From assembly GCF_042648145.1 (NCBI RefSeq), contig NZ_JBHRWV010000008.1, positions 230,369-294,368 on the forward strand: DNA of 64,000 nucleotides, given 5' to 3'. The notes under the pieces were generated by a model that saw only the letters and a list, made by a program, of their open reading frames with translations, was not told the origin of the DNA and did not search any database. A program made the position numbers and the translations under genes. Below are positions 17,497 to 26,003 of this stretch, piece after piece. Source of the stretch: Salinicoccus sesuvii. Its GTDB lineage: Bacteria; Bacillota; Bacilli; Staphylococcales; Salinicoccaceae. Numbering within the stretch: the stretch's first letter is position 1; every line of letters begins with the position of its first letter.

Positions 17497-18693
17497 ATGA
17501 AAAAGATCATTACTGCTTTGACAGCTACAGCAGCACTTGCTACTTACGGTCTTGCGGATCAGGCGGAAGCTTCTTCATACAAAGTACAAAGTGGAGATAC
17601 ACTTTGGAAAATCGCGAATCAGAATAGCGTATCCGTTTCCCAGCTAAAGTCTTGGAACAATCTTTCTTCAGATCTTATCTTCATCAATCAAAACCTTAAA
17701 ACAAGTGGCAGCAGCTCAGATTCAACCAGTTCTTCCAATAGCTCGTCAAGCAACTCTTCGCAATCATCAAGCAGTTCTTCGAACACTTCTTCAAGTAATA
17801 CGAGCGGATCTTATACTGTCAAAGCGGGAGACACTTTGAGCAGTATTGCTAGAGCAAACGGGATGAACTATAGAACGTTGATGAGCATCAATAACATATC
17901 TTCACATATCATCCACCCAGGACAGAAACTTTCACTAGGTGGTAATGCGACGAGTAGTTCAAATAACTCAAGCAGCAATTCATCAGACAAGTCAGAATCT
18001 AAGACCGAAACTGAGAGCAATACTGGAAATACTTCAAACAATTCTTCAAGTACTTCTACAGGGTCATACAGCGTTAAAGCTGGAGATACACTCAGCAGTA
18101 TTGCAAGAGCACATGGTACTACATACACAAATATTATGAGCCTGAACAACCTGTCCTCCACTATCATCTACCCAGGACAGTCTCTAAAGGTTTCTGGAAA
18201 TGCGAACACTTCAACGAACACTCCGAATACCTCAAATAGTTCAAATGAATCAAACGAAGCGAGCAATAGTTCTAACGCTAATGCTTCTGAAACTAAAGAA
18301 ACGGTTGAGCAAAGTGTGTCTGCACCTGCTCCGACAAATGTCTCCTATGGCAAGAACTACTACACGTGGGGCGAGTGCACATGGTATGCATTTGAGCGTC
18401 GTCAGCAGCTTGGAAAACCCGCGGGCAATGGTTGGGGCAATGCCTACAACTGGAATACTGCTGCAAAGAGTGAAGGTTATAAAGTGAACAACTCTCCATC
18501 AGTTGGGGCAATCATGCAAGCTGATGCATGGACTAACTTCGCATGGGGCATGGGCCACGTTGCAGTTGTCGAAAGAATTAATGCAGACGGCTCTATCCTT
18601 GTCTCCGAAATGAACTTCGGTAGCGGACAAGGTGTCAAGGCTTTCAGAACAATCAGTGCTTCCCAAGTATCAGGACATAATTTCATCCACTAA
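17497..18693 (+). CDS. secreted peptidoglycan hydrolase, three LysM and a CHAP domain (Sle1-like)
   Basis: A 398-residue secreted autolysin. A signal peptide (residues 1-25, ending ADQAEA) is followed by three LysM peptidoglycan-binding repeats at about 27-70, 106-150 and 189-233, separated by Ser/Asn/Thr-rich linkers, and a C-terminal CHAP amidase/endopeptidase domain (about 285-398). The catalytic Cys294 lies in GECTWY and His354 in GHVAVVE, with SEMN downstream. The layout equals that of staphylococcal Sle1/Aaa, which splits daughter cells. CAGGAGG precedes the ATG. Linkers here are longer than in Sle1 (398 versus about 334 residues). The upstream WalR box points to control by WalKR. Confidence 0.95.
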   Translation: MKKIITALTATAALATYGLADQAEASSYKVQSGDTLWKIANQNSVSVSQLKSWNNLSSDLIFINQNLKTSGSSSDSTSSSNSSSSNSSQSSSSSSNTSSSNTSGSYTVKAGDTLSSIARANGMNYRTLMSINNISSHIIHPGQKLSLGGNATSSSNNSSSNSSDKSESKTETESNTGNTSNNSSSTSTGSYSVKAGDTLSSIARAHGTTYTNIMSLNNLSSTIIYPGQSLKVSGNANTSTNTPNTSNSSNESNEASNSSNANASETKETVEQSVSAPAPTNVSYGKNYYTWGECTWYAFERRQQLGKPAGNGWGNAYNWNTAAKSEGYKVNNSPSVGAIMQADAWTNFAWGMGHVAVVERINADGSILVSEMNFGSGQGVKAFRTISASQVSGHNFIH

Positions 18694-18702
18694 TCGTCAT
18701 AT

Positions 18703-18746
18703 AGAAAAGCGGAACGGAATCTTTTAAGATTCCGTTCCGCTTTTCT
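18703..18746. terminator. strong terminator
   Basis: A perfect 19-bp stem (18703-18721 with 18728-18746) with a TTTTAA loop and flanking A/T-rich ends. It ends the hydrolase gene on the plus strand and probably also the minus-strand gene at 18758. Confidence 0.9.
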
Positions 18747-18757
18747 TATTTTATATA

Positions 18758-19666
18758 CTACTCAGATGAAGGCTCCTCAAGCCTCGGTGCCTGACTGTTT
18801 ATAATCATTTCGACCTGATAAATACGGTTGACCAAGGCGTATAGCGGTGCCTGCGTCAACAAGTAGGTTGTCCAGGAAGACTTGGGTTCGAAGTCATGGA
18901 GGGCCATAATGAATTCTTCACAGCCTGGAAGTTCTCTAAACTCAAAGCGTGGTGTTTTATTCATCTCTTTCTTAGATAACCCTCCGCCTTTAATTCTGTA
19001 TATCTCTACACCGTCGAAACTGCTTTCTGCATCATATTGGACAACCAGTGCCGGGCGATCCCTCTTCACAAAGTGGATCTTAATGAGTTGACCTTCATAT
19101 TCGACATTGATGATATCAGAAAGAATATCATTCAACCAGTTAAAATAGTATCGGCCTACATCTTTAATGTGCCAGCCTTCAGGGAGCGGGGCTCTTTGAA
19201 CACTTCTGACATTGTTGTAGTCTGATGCTTTGTAGGACAGGTTCTTGCCGTATCTTTTGATGGGGGTATCTGTAGACTTGACCTCTGTACCATATGCACC
19301 GAGTACTTCCACAGTATAATCGTAACTCACTTCGTCTCCTACGAATATGATTTGCTCTACTCCATTTGCACGAGATGCGCGTGCGATGTTGTCCGCCAGA
19401 AGTATATATAAATCGTCAAAGCGTCCTTGTGTCTGTCTGTTCAGTCGCATGATAGGGTCTTCGAAAAAAATGACGATATCTATGTTCTTCAGTGCCTTCT
19501 CCACTTCCGGTAATATAAAAAGATCTTTCTTCAAGAATGTGATATCAAGATTGGTATCATCCTGATTGAAACTTGAGAATGCAAAAAGATTGTATACATC
19601 CTTCAGCTCTCTATAAAGATTCTGACCGATTCTTCCGTTTATACCCATTAATAGTACATTCTTCAC
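18758..19666 (-). CDS. NAD(P)-binding Rossmann-fold protein, NmrA/SDR-a-like
   Basis: A 303-residue protein that begins with a beta-strand and glycine motif (VLLMGINGRIGQNL), typical of atypical SDR or NmrA-like proteins. A strand pattern with IIFVGDEVSYD follows near residue 110. No catalytic YxxxK is evident, and the C-terminal half is not one I recognise. I take the GTG at 19666 as start because AAAGGA lies 9 bases before it and the Rossmann strand begins immediately; longer in-frame starts reach 19732 inside the MFS gene. It lies 28 bases after the MFS gene and is probably co-transcribed with it. Function unknown. Confidence 0.65.
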   Translation of the reverse strand: MKNVLLMGINGRIGQNLYRELKDVYNLFAFSSFNQDDTNLDITFLKKDLFILPEVEKALKNIDIVIFFEDPIMRLNRQTQGRFDDLYILLADNIARASRANGVEQIIFVGDEVSYDYTVEVLGAYGTEVKSTDTPIKRYGKNLSYKASDYNNVRSVQRAPLPEGWHIKDVGRYYFNWLNDILSDIINVEYEGQLIKIHFVKRDRPALVVQYDAESSFDGVEIYRIKGGGLSKKEMNKTPRFEFRELPGCEEFIMALHDFEPKSSWTTYLLTQAPLYALVNRIYQVEMIINSQAPRLEEPSSE

Positions 19667-19694
19667 TCTCTCACATCCTTTATTCATATTTTCC

Positions 19695-20843
19695 CTAAAG
19701 ACCGGGTGTAAACCCGCTTCTTTTGTGTACAAGCTGGACAGAAATCAACAAGACAAGAAGAATTATCCCGATAAATAGAAACGGTGTCTCGAAATATGTG
19801 GCAAATATTCCTGAAAGATAGGACCCAGCTACCGAGCCGAGTGAGAAGAATGAGTAGAAGATACCGTTCGCTTTTCCTCTTTCGTACATTTCGGTATTCT
19901 GTCCAATAATCTTGTTCATCGATGGGAAGATGAAACTAAAACCGACGCCATATATTACCATTATAATATAGATGAGAGCAGCTGTTGGCACCATATGCAA
20001 AAGTATCATTGCGACGCCGACAATGAAAATACCTGTTGAAACAAGCAATATCGGACTATACTTTGTATATATACGATTGATTGGAGTGGCAAAAATCAGT
20101 ATCGCTACAATACCAAAAACACTCAACATAGCACCTGTCGACTGTTCTGAAAGACCGACTCCTGAAACTTTCAGTGGTAGACCGAAAGCAAGTGAGCCAT
20201 TGGACACCATGAGCGTGAAGGCAGAGATATAGGCCACAATCAGTGATGGCCGTGTAATAATCTGTCCAAAGTTGGTTTGATAATGATTTTCTCTTCCTCG
20301 TTCGGTTGTACTTTCTTTTACAGTAGCCAGAATTAAAATAATGCCAAAGACGAAAATAATGGCCATAACCAAGTAGACTGCCTGATAGCTTGCCTGGCTC
20401 GAAATGATGCCACCAAGGGCGGGGCCGATAACTGCGGCTACCCCAATAGATACCCCAGTTAATGCCATAGACCTGCCAATAGCGGATTTCTTAGAAATAT
20501 CCGCCACAAGACTGAAGGCTGCGGGCGTAAGCAATCCGCTCGAAAAGCCGTGGATGACTCGAATAAGTATTAATAGACCAACAGAAGGTACCACAGTATA
20601 GGCTAGGAGTATGATGATCTGTGTACCCATACCTACTAAAAGCATATTCCTCCTACCGACCTTGTCAGATAGAAAGCCGCCCAAAACGTTTCCGATAATA
20701 TTAAATAGGGAATAAATAGCTACGATTATGCCAGCAGTATACGTATCAGCACCCAACGACAAAGCAAAAGGGGTAATAATCGGCAGTTGGACAAACAGAT
20801 CCAAAAAACAGATAACAATGATAAGGTATAAAAATTTGTTCAT
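19695..20843 (-). CDS. MFS transporter
   Basis: A 382-residue major facilitator with about 12 membrane segments. The conserved loop GGFLSDKVGRRNML between helices 2 and 3 and the motif GPALGGIISS near helix 5 identify a drug:H+ antiporter-1-type protein. GAAGGAT precedes the ATG. Likely a multidrug or metabolite exporter; the substrate cannot be told. The Rossmann-fold gene directly downstream is probably in the same operon. Confidence 0.88.
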   Translation of the reverse strand: MNKFLYLIIVICFLDLFVQLPIITPFALSLGADTYTAGIIVAIYSLFNIIGNVLGGFLSDKVGRRNMLLVGMGTQIIILLAYTVVPSVGLLILIRVIHGFSSGLLTPAAFSLVADISKKSAIGRSMALTGVSIGVAAVIGPALGGIISSQASYQAVYLVMAIIFVFGIILILATVKESTTERGRENHYQTNFGQIITRPSLIVAYISAFTLMVSNGSLAFGLPLKVSGVGLSEQSTGAMLSVFGIVAILIFATPINRIYTKYSPILLVSTGIFIVGVAMILLHMVPTAALIYIIMVIYGVGFSFIFPSMNKIIGQNTEMYERGKANGIFYSFFSLGSVAGSYLSGIFATYFETPFLFIGIILLVLLISVQLVHKRSGFTPGL

Positions 20844-20916
20844 AATCCATATCCTTCATCTTTCTAGTTTCTAATACATACCATTATAAACAAATTATTA
20901 ATCGCGGAGGAACTTC

Positions 20917-21324
20917 ATGGCTCACGTTTTCTTAGGAATTCTCTTATTATTTGTCGCATTTCAGTTAGGAGCCTTTGCCAAAAAAAGGGGCGACTTGGGC
21001 AAAAGACATAGGCTCTCACTCAATTGGCTCCTTTACTTATATATTTTTACTGTGATGTTCTCCTTATTTCTCATTTTTGCAATCATATACTATATCCTGT
21101 CACTTCAGGCACCAATATATATGGATGGCAATGCGGGTGAATCGGTCGATGAATATCACTTCTCTGATGTCCTCTATTATAGCGGCGTTACACTGCTTTC
21201 GATTGGTTATGGGGACTACACACCTTTAGGAGTTACACGTTTCCTTTCACTGTTCGAAGGATTCCTTGGGATTGTTGTCCCCTCTGTCATTTTCATTAAA
21301 GAAATATCGAGAAATGACACATAG
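20917..21324 (+). CDS. two-transmembrane potassium channel
   Basis: A 135-residue protein: an N-terminal hydrophobic stretch (residues 1-20), a membrane helix around 38-62, a pore loop containing TLLSIGYGDYTP (the K+ selectivity filter GYGD), and a final membrane helix around 108-128. This is the Ion_trans_2 fold of a minimal K+ channel. It has no cytoplasmic RCK or ligand-binding domain, so gating must depend on the membrane part or a partner. GGAGG precedes the ATG. Given the c-di-AMP genes in the same window, a link to osmotic K+ control is possible but not shown. Confidence 0.85.
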   Translation: MAHVFLGILLLFVAFQLGAFAKKRGDLGKRHRLSLNWLLYLYIFTVMFSLFLIFAIIYYILSLQAPIYMDGNAGESVDEYHFSDVLYYSGVTLLSIGYGDYTPLGVTRFLSLFEGFLGIVVPSVIFIKEISRNDT

Positions 21325-21339
21325 CCGATTCTTCCTAAA

Positions 21340-22524
21340 TCAGTCATTCAACTTCTTCTCATATGCGCTAACGATGCCACTGACTGCACCATCGCCTGTG
21401 ACATTGGCAGCTGTACCGAAGCTGTCCTGGGCCATATAAAGTGCAATCATGAATGCCACCGCCGCTTCAGTAAAGCCGAGATTACTCATTAGTACCCCAC
21501 TTGCCGCCATAATTGCACCGCCCGGCACGCCAGGTGCTGCAATCATGACAATACCAAGTAGCATAATGGTACCGAGCATTGTAAAGAAGCCGGGCATTTC
21601 GTATGCCGGTAGTACCGTCATAACGGCGATGGAGCAACTGACGATTGTAATTGTACTGCCGGACAAGTGAATATTTGCGCATAACGGAACGACAAAATCT
21701 GCAACCCTGCTGCGGATACCGTTCTCCTTCGTCTGCTTCAATGTCACTGGTATGGTGGCTGCGCTACTCATCGTACCGAGTGCTGTAAAATAGGCAGGCA
21801 TCATTTTCCGAATCATTTTAAACGGGTTTCTGCCAAGCAGTAACCCAGCCGTAGTATACTGTAGAGTGAGCCACACCCAGTGAAGGAGTACTGCTACAAG
21901 CAGAACGACACCAAATACAGTGAGCGTATCGAACACAGTACCCTGCGATGCCATTCCAGCAAATACACCCGCAATATAGAATGGCAGAATGGGAATAACG
22001 ACTCTCTCTATAAGGAACTCTACAATATTCTTACCCTCTTCAAACCACTTGGCCATAAGTTCTGACTTTGTAAGTGTAATGACGATACCAAATGCAAATG
22101 CCAACACAAGTGCTGTAAGAATCTCCATAAGTGGTGCAATTTCGAATTCAAAAAACGGTTCGAGTCCAGCGCCTTCGGCTGGTACACTACCACCGTCTGT
22201 GATGCGAGGCATAACTGCTCTCGCTACCAAGTAAGCCATAATACCGGCACCGAGTGTAGAAATATATGCTGTCCCAAGTGTGACACCAACCAATTTACCT
22301 GACCCTACTCCAATCTTCGAAATACCATCTGCAATAAAGAAAAGAATAATCAATGGGATCATGAAAAATATAAAACTGCCGAGGATTGATTCCAAAGTAA
22401 CCAGCAACCGCACCATAAATTCGAGGACTGAAGCTACTCCCCCTGAAACATCAACTCCATAGTAAAGACCGCCAATACCGATGCCGACTGCAATTCCTGC
22501 AACTAGTCTAAGTATTAATTTCAC
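21340..22524 (-). CDS. dicarboxylate/amino acid:cation symporter (DAACS family)
   Basis: A 394-residue secondary transporter with the GltPh-type pattern: eight hydrophobic segments, a serine-rich motif (GTMSSAATIPVTL) in hairpin 1, and the helix 7 / hairpin 2 region (LCANIHLSGSTITI then APGVPGGAIMAASGVL). The family imports glutamate, aspartate, serine/threonine or C4-dicarboxylates with Na+ or H+; the exact substrate is not readable. AGGAGG precedes the ATG at 22524. Convergent with the K+ channel gene. Confidence 0.9.
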   Translation of the reverse strand: MKLILRLVAGIAVGIGIGGLYYGVDVSGGVASVLEFMVRLLVTLESILGSFIFFMIPLIILFFIADGISKIGVGSGKLVGVTLGTAYISTLGAGIMAYLVARAVMPRITDGGSVPAEGAGLEPFFEFEIAPLMEILTALVLAFAFGIVITLTKSELMAKWFEEGKNIVEFLIERVVIPILPFYIAGVFAGMASQGTVFDTLTVFGVVLLVAVLLHWVWLTLQYTTAGLLLGRNPFKMIRKMMPAYFTALGTMSSAATIPVTLKQTKENGIRSRVADFVVPLCANIHLSGSTITIVSCSIAVMTVLPAYEMPGFFTMLGTIMLLGIVMIAAPGVPGGAIMAASGVLMSNLGFTEAAVAFMIALYMAQDSFGTAANVTGDGAVSGIVSAYEKKLND

Positions 22525-22614
22525 TTAAATACCTCCTTGTCTGAAAAATATACTCCTCCATGCTACTATACATACTCATTAGAAAACCACTAAATATATG
22601 TGTCCTCTTAACAT

Positions 22615-23121
22615 TCAATCAAAAGTCTTCTCATAGGCGACGTACCAGTCATCCTCATTATCATCCAGGTTCAGTTTTCCTTTGAATTGATATCCGTTCC
22701 TCTCGAACTGCTTCTGCATCTTTTCATTCTCCAAAGATGTATCCGTATGGATGCCGCCATAACCTTCGGCCCTGATATACCCCTCTACTGCCTCCATCAT
22801 CTTGCGCGCGATGCCGTGCCCCTGCTTTGATGGATCAACTGCCATACGATGCATTACTTTGCTGTTATCACGAGTGAGCTCCCATGGTATATCGTCGTAA
22901 GGGTATGGATGATCGTCATCTACTACAACAAAACTGACTATAGTACCAGCGTCTTCATAAACGTAAAGAGAACCGGCATCAATATCTTTGCCGAACCGCT
23001 CCCTATTAGGATATTCATCACTCCATTGGGTATTTCCTGCCTCCACCATCAAGGGTACAACCTTCTCCTTTATCTGCATGATGGCATCAAGATCTTCGTG
23101 TGAAGCTTTTCTAATACTCAT
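22615..23121 (-). CDS. GNAT family N-acetyltransferase
   Basis: A 168-residue acetyltransferase. The acetyl-CoA binding motif A reads VDPSKQGHGIARKMMEAV (Q/R-x-x-G-x-A pattern), preceded by the beta-4 strand with MHRMAV. I use the ATG at 23121 (MSIRKASHED) because GGAGAG lies 6 bases upstream; the in-frame ATG eight codons earlier has no such site. The acceptor substrate is unknown. Monocistronic. Confidence 0.85.
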   Translation of the reverse strand: MSIRKASHEDLDAIMQIKEKVVPLMVEAGNTQWSDEYPNRERFGKDIDAGSLYVYEDAGTIVSFVVVDDDHPYPYDDIPWELTRDNSKVMHRMAVDPSKQGHGIARKMMEAVEGYIRAEGYGGIHTDTSLENEKMQKQFERNGYQFKGKLNLDDNEDDWYVAYEKTFD

Positions 23122-23189
23122 ATGTATCTCTCCATTTTTGAACAATTCACTATTTTCGATTTTTATAGCGACATCGTTTTATTATAGTG

Positions 23190-23195
23190 TATAAT
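23190..23195 (+). promoter_or_regulatory. -10 box of the small membrane protein gene
   Basis: TATAAT at 23190-23195 lies 35 bases upstream of the ATG at 23230, with GAGGGG between. The -35 is not clear. Confidence 0.45.
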
Positions 23196-23229
23196 GTAGG
23201 TGGATATAAATACAGAGGGGATTTAAAAC

Positions 23230-23514
23230 ATGCTGAAATTTGATAAAAATACTATACCATATCATATTACGAATCTCATATTCTATATTTTCACGCTTGC
23301 CGTTATCGCACTCATTTATGTATATGTCTTCTATCCACCATTAGCCGATGTCGCTACCCAGGAGTTTTTTGAAGGTTTCGGTCTTCGTGAATTCGGCGGG
23401 TTACTTTTCTTTCTTCTATTGATCATTACACCTCTGCTTGTACTATATGGTGCCATATATCATTTATTCAGACTCATTAATTTCAACAGAACAGAAGGTA
23501 CAACCTCACAATAA
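23230..23514 (+). CDS. small two-helix membrane protein
   Basis: A 94-residue protein with two membrane helices (about residues 16-38 and 57-80), a short extracellular or cytoplasmic loop rich in Phe, Gly and Glu (EFFEGFGLREFGG), and a polar tail. I do not recognise the family. A GAGGGG site precedes the ATG, a perfect -10 box lies upstream and a strong terminator follows, so it is very likely a real gene. Its stop codon lies within the terminator stem. Confidence 0.7.
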   Translation: MLKFDKNTIPYHITNLIFYIFTLAVIALIYVYVFYPPLADVATQEFFEGFGLREFGGLLFFLLLIITPLLVLYGAIYHLFRLINFNRTEGTTSQ

Positions 23515-23547
23515 AAGGAGCCCAAAAGGGCTCCTTTTATTGTGAGG
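23504..23547. terminator. bidirectional terminator overlapping a stop codon
   Basis: A perfect 20-bp stem (23504-23523 with 23528-23547) and an AAAA loop. The core GGAGCCC/GGGCTCC is flanked by AAAA and TTTT. The stem contains the stop codon of the small membrane protein gene and serves queF on the other strand. Confidence 0.92.
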
Positions 23548-23551
23548 CATT

Positions 23552-24040
23552 TTAACGATTATCGACTTTTTCCGGATACATATCATGATTCATCATACGG
23601 TAGTCTGCCATTTCGGCATACTTCGTACCTTCTCTGCCGTAGTTACAGTAAGGATCTATCGAAATTCCACCCCGTGGCGTGAACTTCCCCCATACCTCAA
23701 TGTATTTCGGATCCATCAAAGTGATCAAATCATCCATTATCATATTAACACTGCTCTCATGGAAACCTCCATGGTTTCTGTAACTGAACAGATAGAGTTT
23801 CAGTGCTTTACTTTCCACCATTTTGACATCCGGAATATAGCTGATGTATAGAGTCGCAAAGTCCGGTTGGCTCGTTATGGGACATAACGTAGTGAATTCA
23901 GGACAGTTGAATTTGACAAAATAGTCACGCCCAGGGTATTTATTATCGAACGTCTCCAATACTTCAGGATTATAGTTAAAGTCATATGTTACATTCTGAT
24001 TACCAAGCAGGCTTAAATCCTGCGTATTTTCTCCACTCAT
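23552..24040 (-). CDS. queF: NADPH-dependent 7-cyano-7-deazaguanine reductase QueF
   Basis: Reduces preQ0 to preQ1, the last free-base step before insertion into tRNA for queuosine. The protein has 162 residues, the unimodular QueF size. Catalytic Cys53 (TTLCPITSQPDF) and Asp60 are in place, as is the NADPH-binding segment after ESKALKLYLFSYRNHG. AAAGGAG precedes the ATG. It is separated from queC-queD-queE by a DsbA-like gene and has its own preQ1 riboswitch, so its expression falls when preQ1 accumulates. Confidence 0.96.
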   Translation of the reverse strand: MSGENTQDLSLLGNQNVTYDFNYNPEVLETFDNKYPGRDYFVKFNCPEFTTLCPITSQPDFATLYISYIPDVKMVESKALKLYLFSYRNHGGFHESSVNMIMDDLITLMDPKYIEVWGKFTPRGGISIDPYCNYGREGTKYAEMADYRMMNHDMYPEKVDNR

Positions 24041-24099
24041 AGTTCTTTCTCCTTTTGTGAAATGGTACAGTGTACCGAATTTTACACCGTTTCATTACA

Positions 24100-24136
24100 C
24101 CCTAGTTTTTTATAGAGGGTCTAGCTAAGTACCTCT
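24100..24136 (-). promoter_or_regulatory. preQ1-I riboswitch
   Basis: Read on the minus strand, AGAGG (24136-24132) pairs with CCTCT to form P1. The loop carries TAGCTAG, and the A-rich tail ATAAAAAACTAGGG closes the H-type pseudoknot. This is close to the B. subtilis queC aptamer, with one extra loop base. It lies 60 bases upstream of queF. I could not resolve an intrinsic terminator after it, so translational control or an unrecognised fold is possible. Confidence 0.92.
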
Positions 24137-24157
24137 AAATCAAAGCATTTCGACCTA

Positions 24158-24796
24158 CTATTCTTCTTCCATTTGAACTTGCTTCAGTGCTTCAAGAAAT
24201 TTTTCTGCTGGCTGTGCACCAGAGACACTGTATTTACGATTAAAAACGACATACGGCACACCTTGGACACCGAGCTGTTTGCTTTCATTGTGATCACTAA
24301 TGACTGCTTCCTTGTAATCGTCAGTAGGAAGCATGCTTTCCACATTAGAAGTCTCAATACCAATCTCGCTTGCAATCTCAAGTAATGTTTCTTTATCTGC
24401 CACATTTCTATTATCTATAAAATAGGCTTTGTAAAGTTGCTCGAGGGCAGACGCCTCTTTCTCCTCTGTTTTAGCCAATTTTACTAGACGATGAGCATCC
24501 ATTGTATTGGAAGGTATCACCGTATCCAAATTGAATTCTAAACCAATGGCTCTAGCAGCTTCAGTGATTTGCACATTCATCTGTTTGGCTTCTTCGACAC
24601 TTGTGCCGTATTTTTTAGCTAGCAGCTCCACTGATGTCTCTTCGGGTTGTTTTGGCGCTGTTGGATCTAGACGAAAGCTTTTATAAATTACTTCCACCTG
24701 ATTCGCCTCATCAAATTGGGATAATGCTGTTTCAAAGTTACGTTTGCCAATATAGCAGAACGGACATGCTACATCGGACCATATTTCTATTTTCAT
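24158..24796 (-). CDS. DsbA family oxidoreductase, FrnE-like
   Basis: A 212-residue thioredoxin-fold protein with the active site CPFC (Cys11, Cys14) right after the first strand and a cis-Pro loop GVQGVPYVVF near residue 180. The large helical insert marks the FrnE/2-hydroxychromene isomerase-like group. It has no signal peptide, so it acts in the cytoplasm, probably as a disulfide reductase or isomerase in oxidative stress. The ATG at 24796 follows GGAGG; an upstream in-frame ATG at 24829 lies before that site. Its position between queE and queF may be coincidental. Confidence 0.88.
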   Translation of the reverse strand: MKIEIWSDVACPFCYIGKRNFETALSQFDEANQVEVIYKSFRLDPTAPKQPEETSVELLAKKYGTSVEEAKQMNVQITEAARAIGLEFNLDTVIPSNTMDAHRLVKLAKTEEKEASALEQLYKAYFIDNRNVADKETLLEIASEIGIETSNVESMLPTDDYKEAVISDHNESKQLGVQGVPYVVFNRKYSVSGAQPAEKFLEALKQVQMEEE

Positions 24797-24873
24797 GACC
24801 ACGCCTCCTGTATTCTGTATTCGATACATATTATATCAGGCTTCACATGCTTTCTTCTAAAAACTGCCTGTAG

Positions 24874-25590
24874 TTAGACACCCTGTTTGTTACTCCAGAG
24901 AAGTGTATGGAGCTGGGGCAGCACTCTTGCATCATTCATCCGGGAATCGGCCATTGTCATGTCGACGAGGGTCTCATAGCGTTCGAGCAATCTTGACGTA
25001 TGATTGTCGACATTATCCCCAAGAAATGGATTGCCTACTTGAAGATAGAAATCCACATTCGGGTATTTCTGATGCACATACGCAGCATACTCAAAGTCCT
25101 TCTCATCAAAAACAACTACTTTGAGATTATATTGTGCAGTACCTTGATCCAATCCTTTCATCACTTGTTCGAGTTTTTCAAAATCAGTAATCATCCCGGA
25201 ACTCGGCGGTTTAGGACTGATTGTAACATCGTCGATTTCACTGAGCCACTCCTGAAATACTGTGCCCTGTGTTTCGACCGCCAGTCTGATTCCTCTACGT
25301 TTGGCCTCGGTGACAAAGCTCTGCATATTTTTCAACAGTGCGGGATTACCACCAGAAATCGTTACATGATTATAATTGCCACCCGCGAGATCATCGAGAG
25401 TTTTGATAATTTCATCCGCAGTCATCATACGTATGTTTTCCTTCTGGCTACCATCCCACGTGAAAGCTGAATCGCACCAGCTACAGCTATAGTCGCATCC
25501 GGCTGTCCTTACGAACATTGTCTTCTGTCCGATGACCGCACCTTCTCCCTGGAAAGTGGGGCCAAAAATTTCAAGTACGGGTACTTTCAT
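24874..25590 (-). CDS. queE: 7-carboxy-7-deazaguanine synthase QueE
   Basis: Radical-SAM enzyme of 238 residues that contracts 6-carboxy-tetrahydropterin to 7-carboxy-7-deazaguanine. The cluster-binding cysteines are C32-x3-C36-x2-C39 (GCDYSCSWC), with GPTFQGEG before them and SGGNP for SAM binding later. The start at 25590 directly abuts queD. It is the last gene of queC-queD-queE. Confidence 0.96.
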   Translation of the reverse strand: MKVPVLEIFGPTFQGEGAVIGQKTMFVRTAGCDYSCSWCDSAFTWDGSQKENIRMMTADEIIKTLDDLAGGNYNHVTISGGNPALLKNMQSFVTEAKRRGIRLAVETQGTVFQEWLSEIDDVTISPKPPSSGMITDFEKLEQVMKGLDQGTAQYNLKVVVFDEKDFEYAAYVHQKYPNVDFYLQVGNPFLGDNVDNHTSRLLERYETLVDMTMADSRMNDARVLPQLHTLLWSNKQGV

Positions 25591-26003
25591 TATTTCCTGT
25601 GCTCCTTTGGTCTATAGACGACATAACTTGTCGGTGTTTCACGCAGATAGATCTGCAAACAAACTGGACGATTGTCCAATTGTGCAATGAATGTCTCAAC
25701 CATATTATATATTGTTTCCGCAAGTGTTTCGGATGTCGGTGGAATTGTTTCAAAGCGTTCATGTTCGTTCAGCAGTGTGTGGTCGAATGCATCACTGATC
25801 AGTGATTTGAGTGTTGAGAAATTGACTAGAAAACCGAGATCATCTAGTTGATCCCCGGCAAGAGTGATATTGACGAAATAAGTGTGTCCGTGCACCCTAC
25901 TACATTTCCCTGCTCTTTCGTCGGGTACGTAGTGAGCTGCGGAGAAGTTCAAATCTTTATTGAGTTCGTACTGGTAATCGTGTGATGGTGTCTGGTACAT
26001 CAT
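25590..26003 (-). CDS. queD: 6-carboxy-5,6,7,8-tetrahydropterin synthase QueD
   Basis: PTPS-family enzyme of 137 residues that makes the tetrahydropterin intermediate from dihydroneopterin triphosphate. Zinc ligands are His24, His38 and His40 (FSAAHY and VHGHTY); Cys34 is the catalytic cysteine; DHTLLNE lies further on. AAGGAGG precedes the ATG, which overlaps the queC stop codon by 4 bases, so translation is coupled. Confidence 0.96.
   Translation of the reverse strand: MMYQTPSHDYQYELNKDLNFSAAHYVPDERAGKCSRVHGHTYFVNITLAGDQLDDLGFLVNFSTLKSLISDAFDHTLLNEHERFETIPPTSETLAETIYNMVETFIAQLDNRPVCLQIYLRETPTSYVVYRPKEHRK

Noticed and set aside
25000..25470. 156-codon open frame on the plus strand opposite queE
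   Set aside because: Antisense shadow of a well-supported gene; no ribosome site and no recognisable domain.
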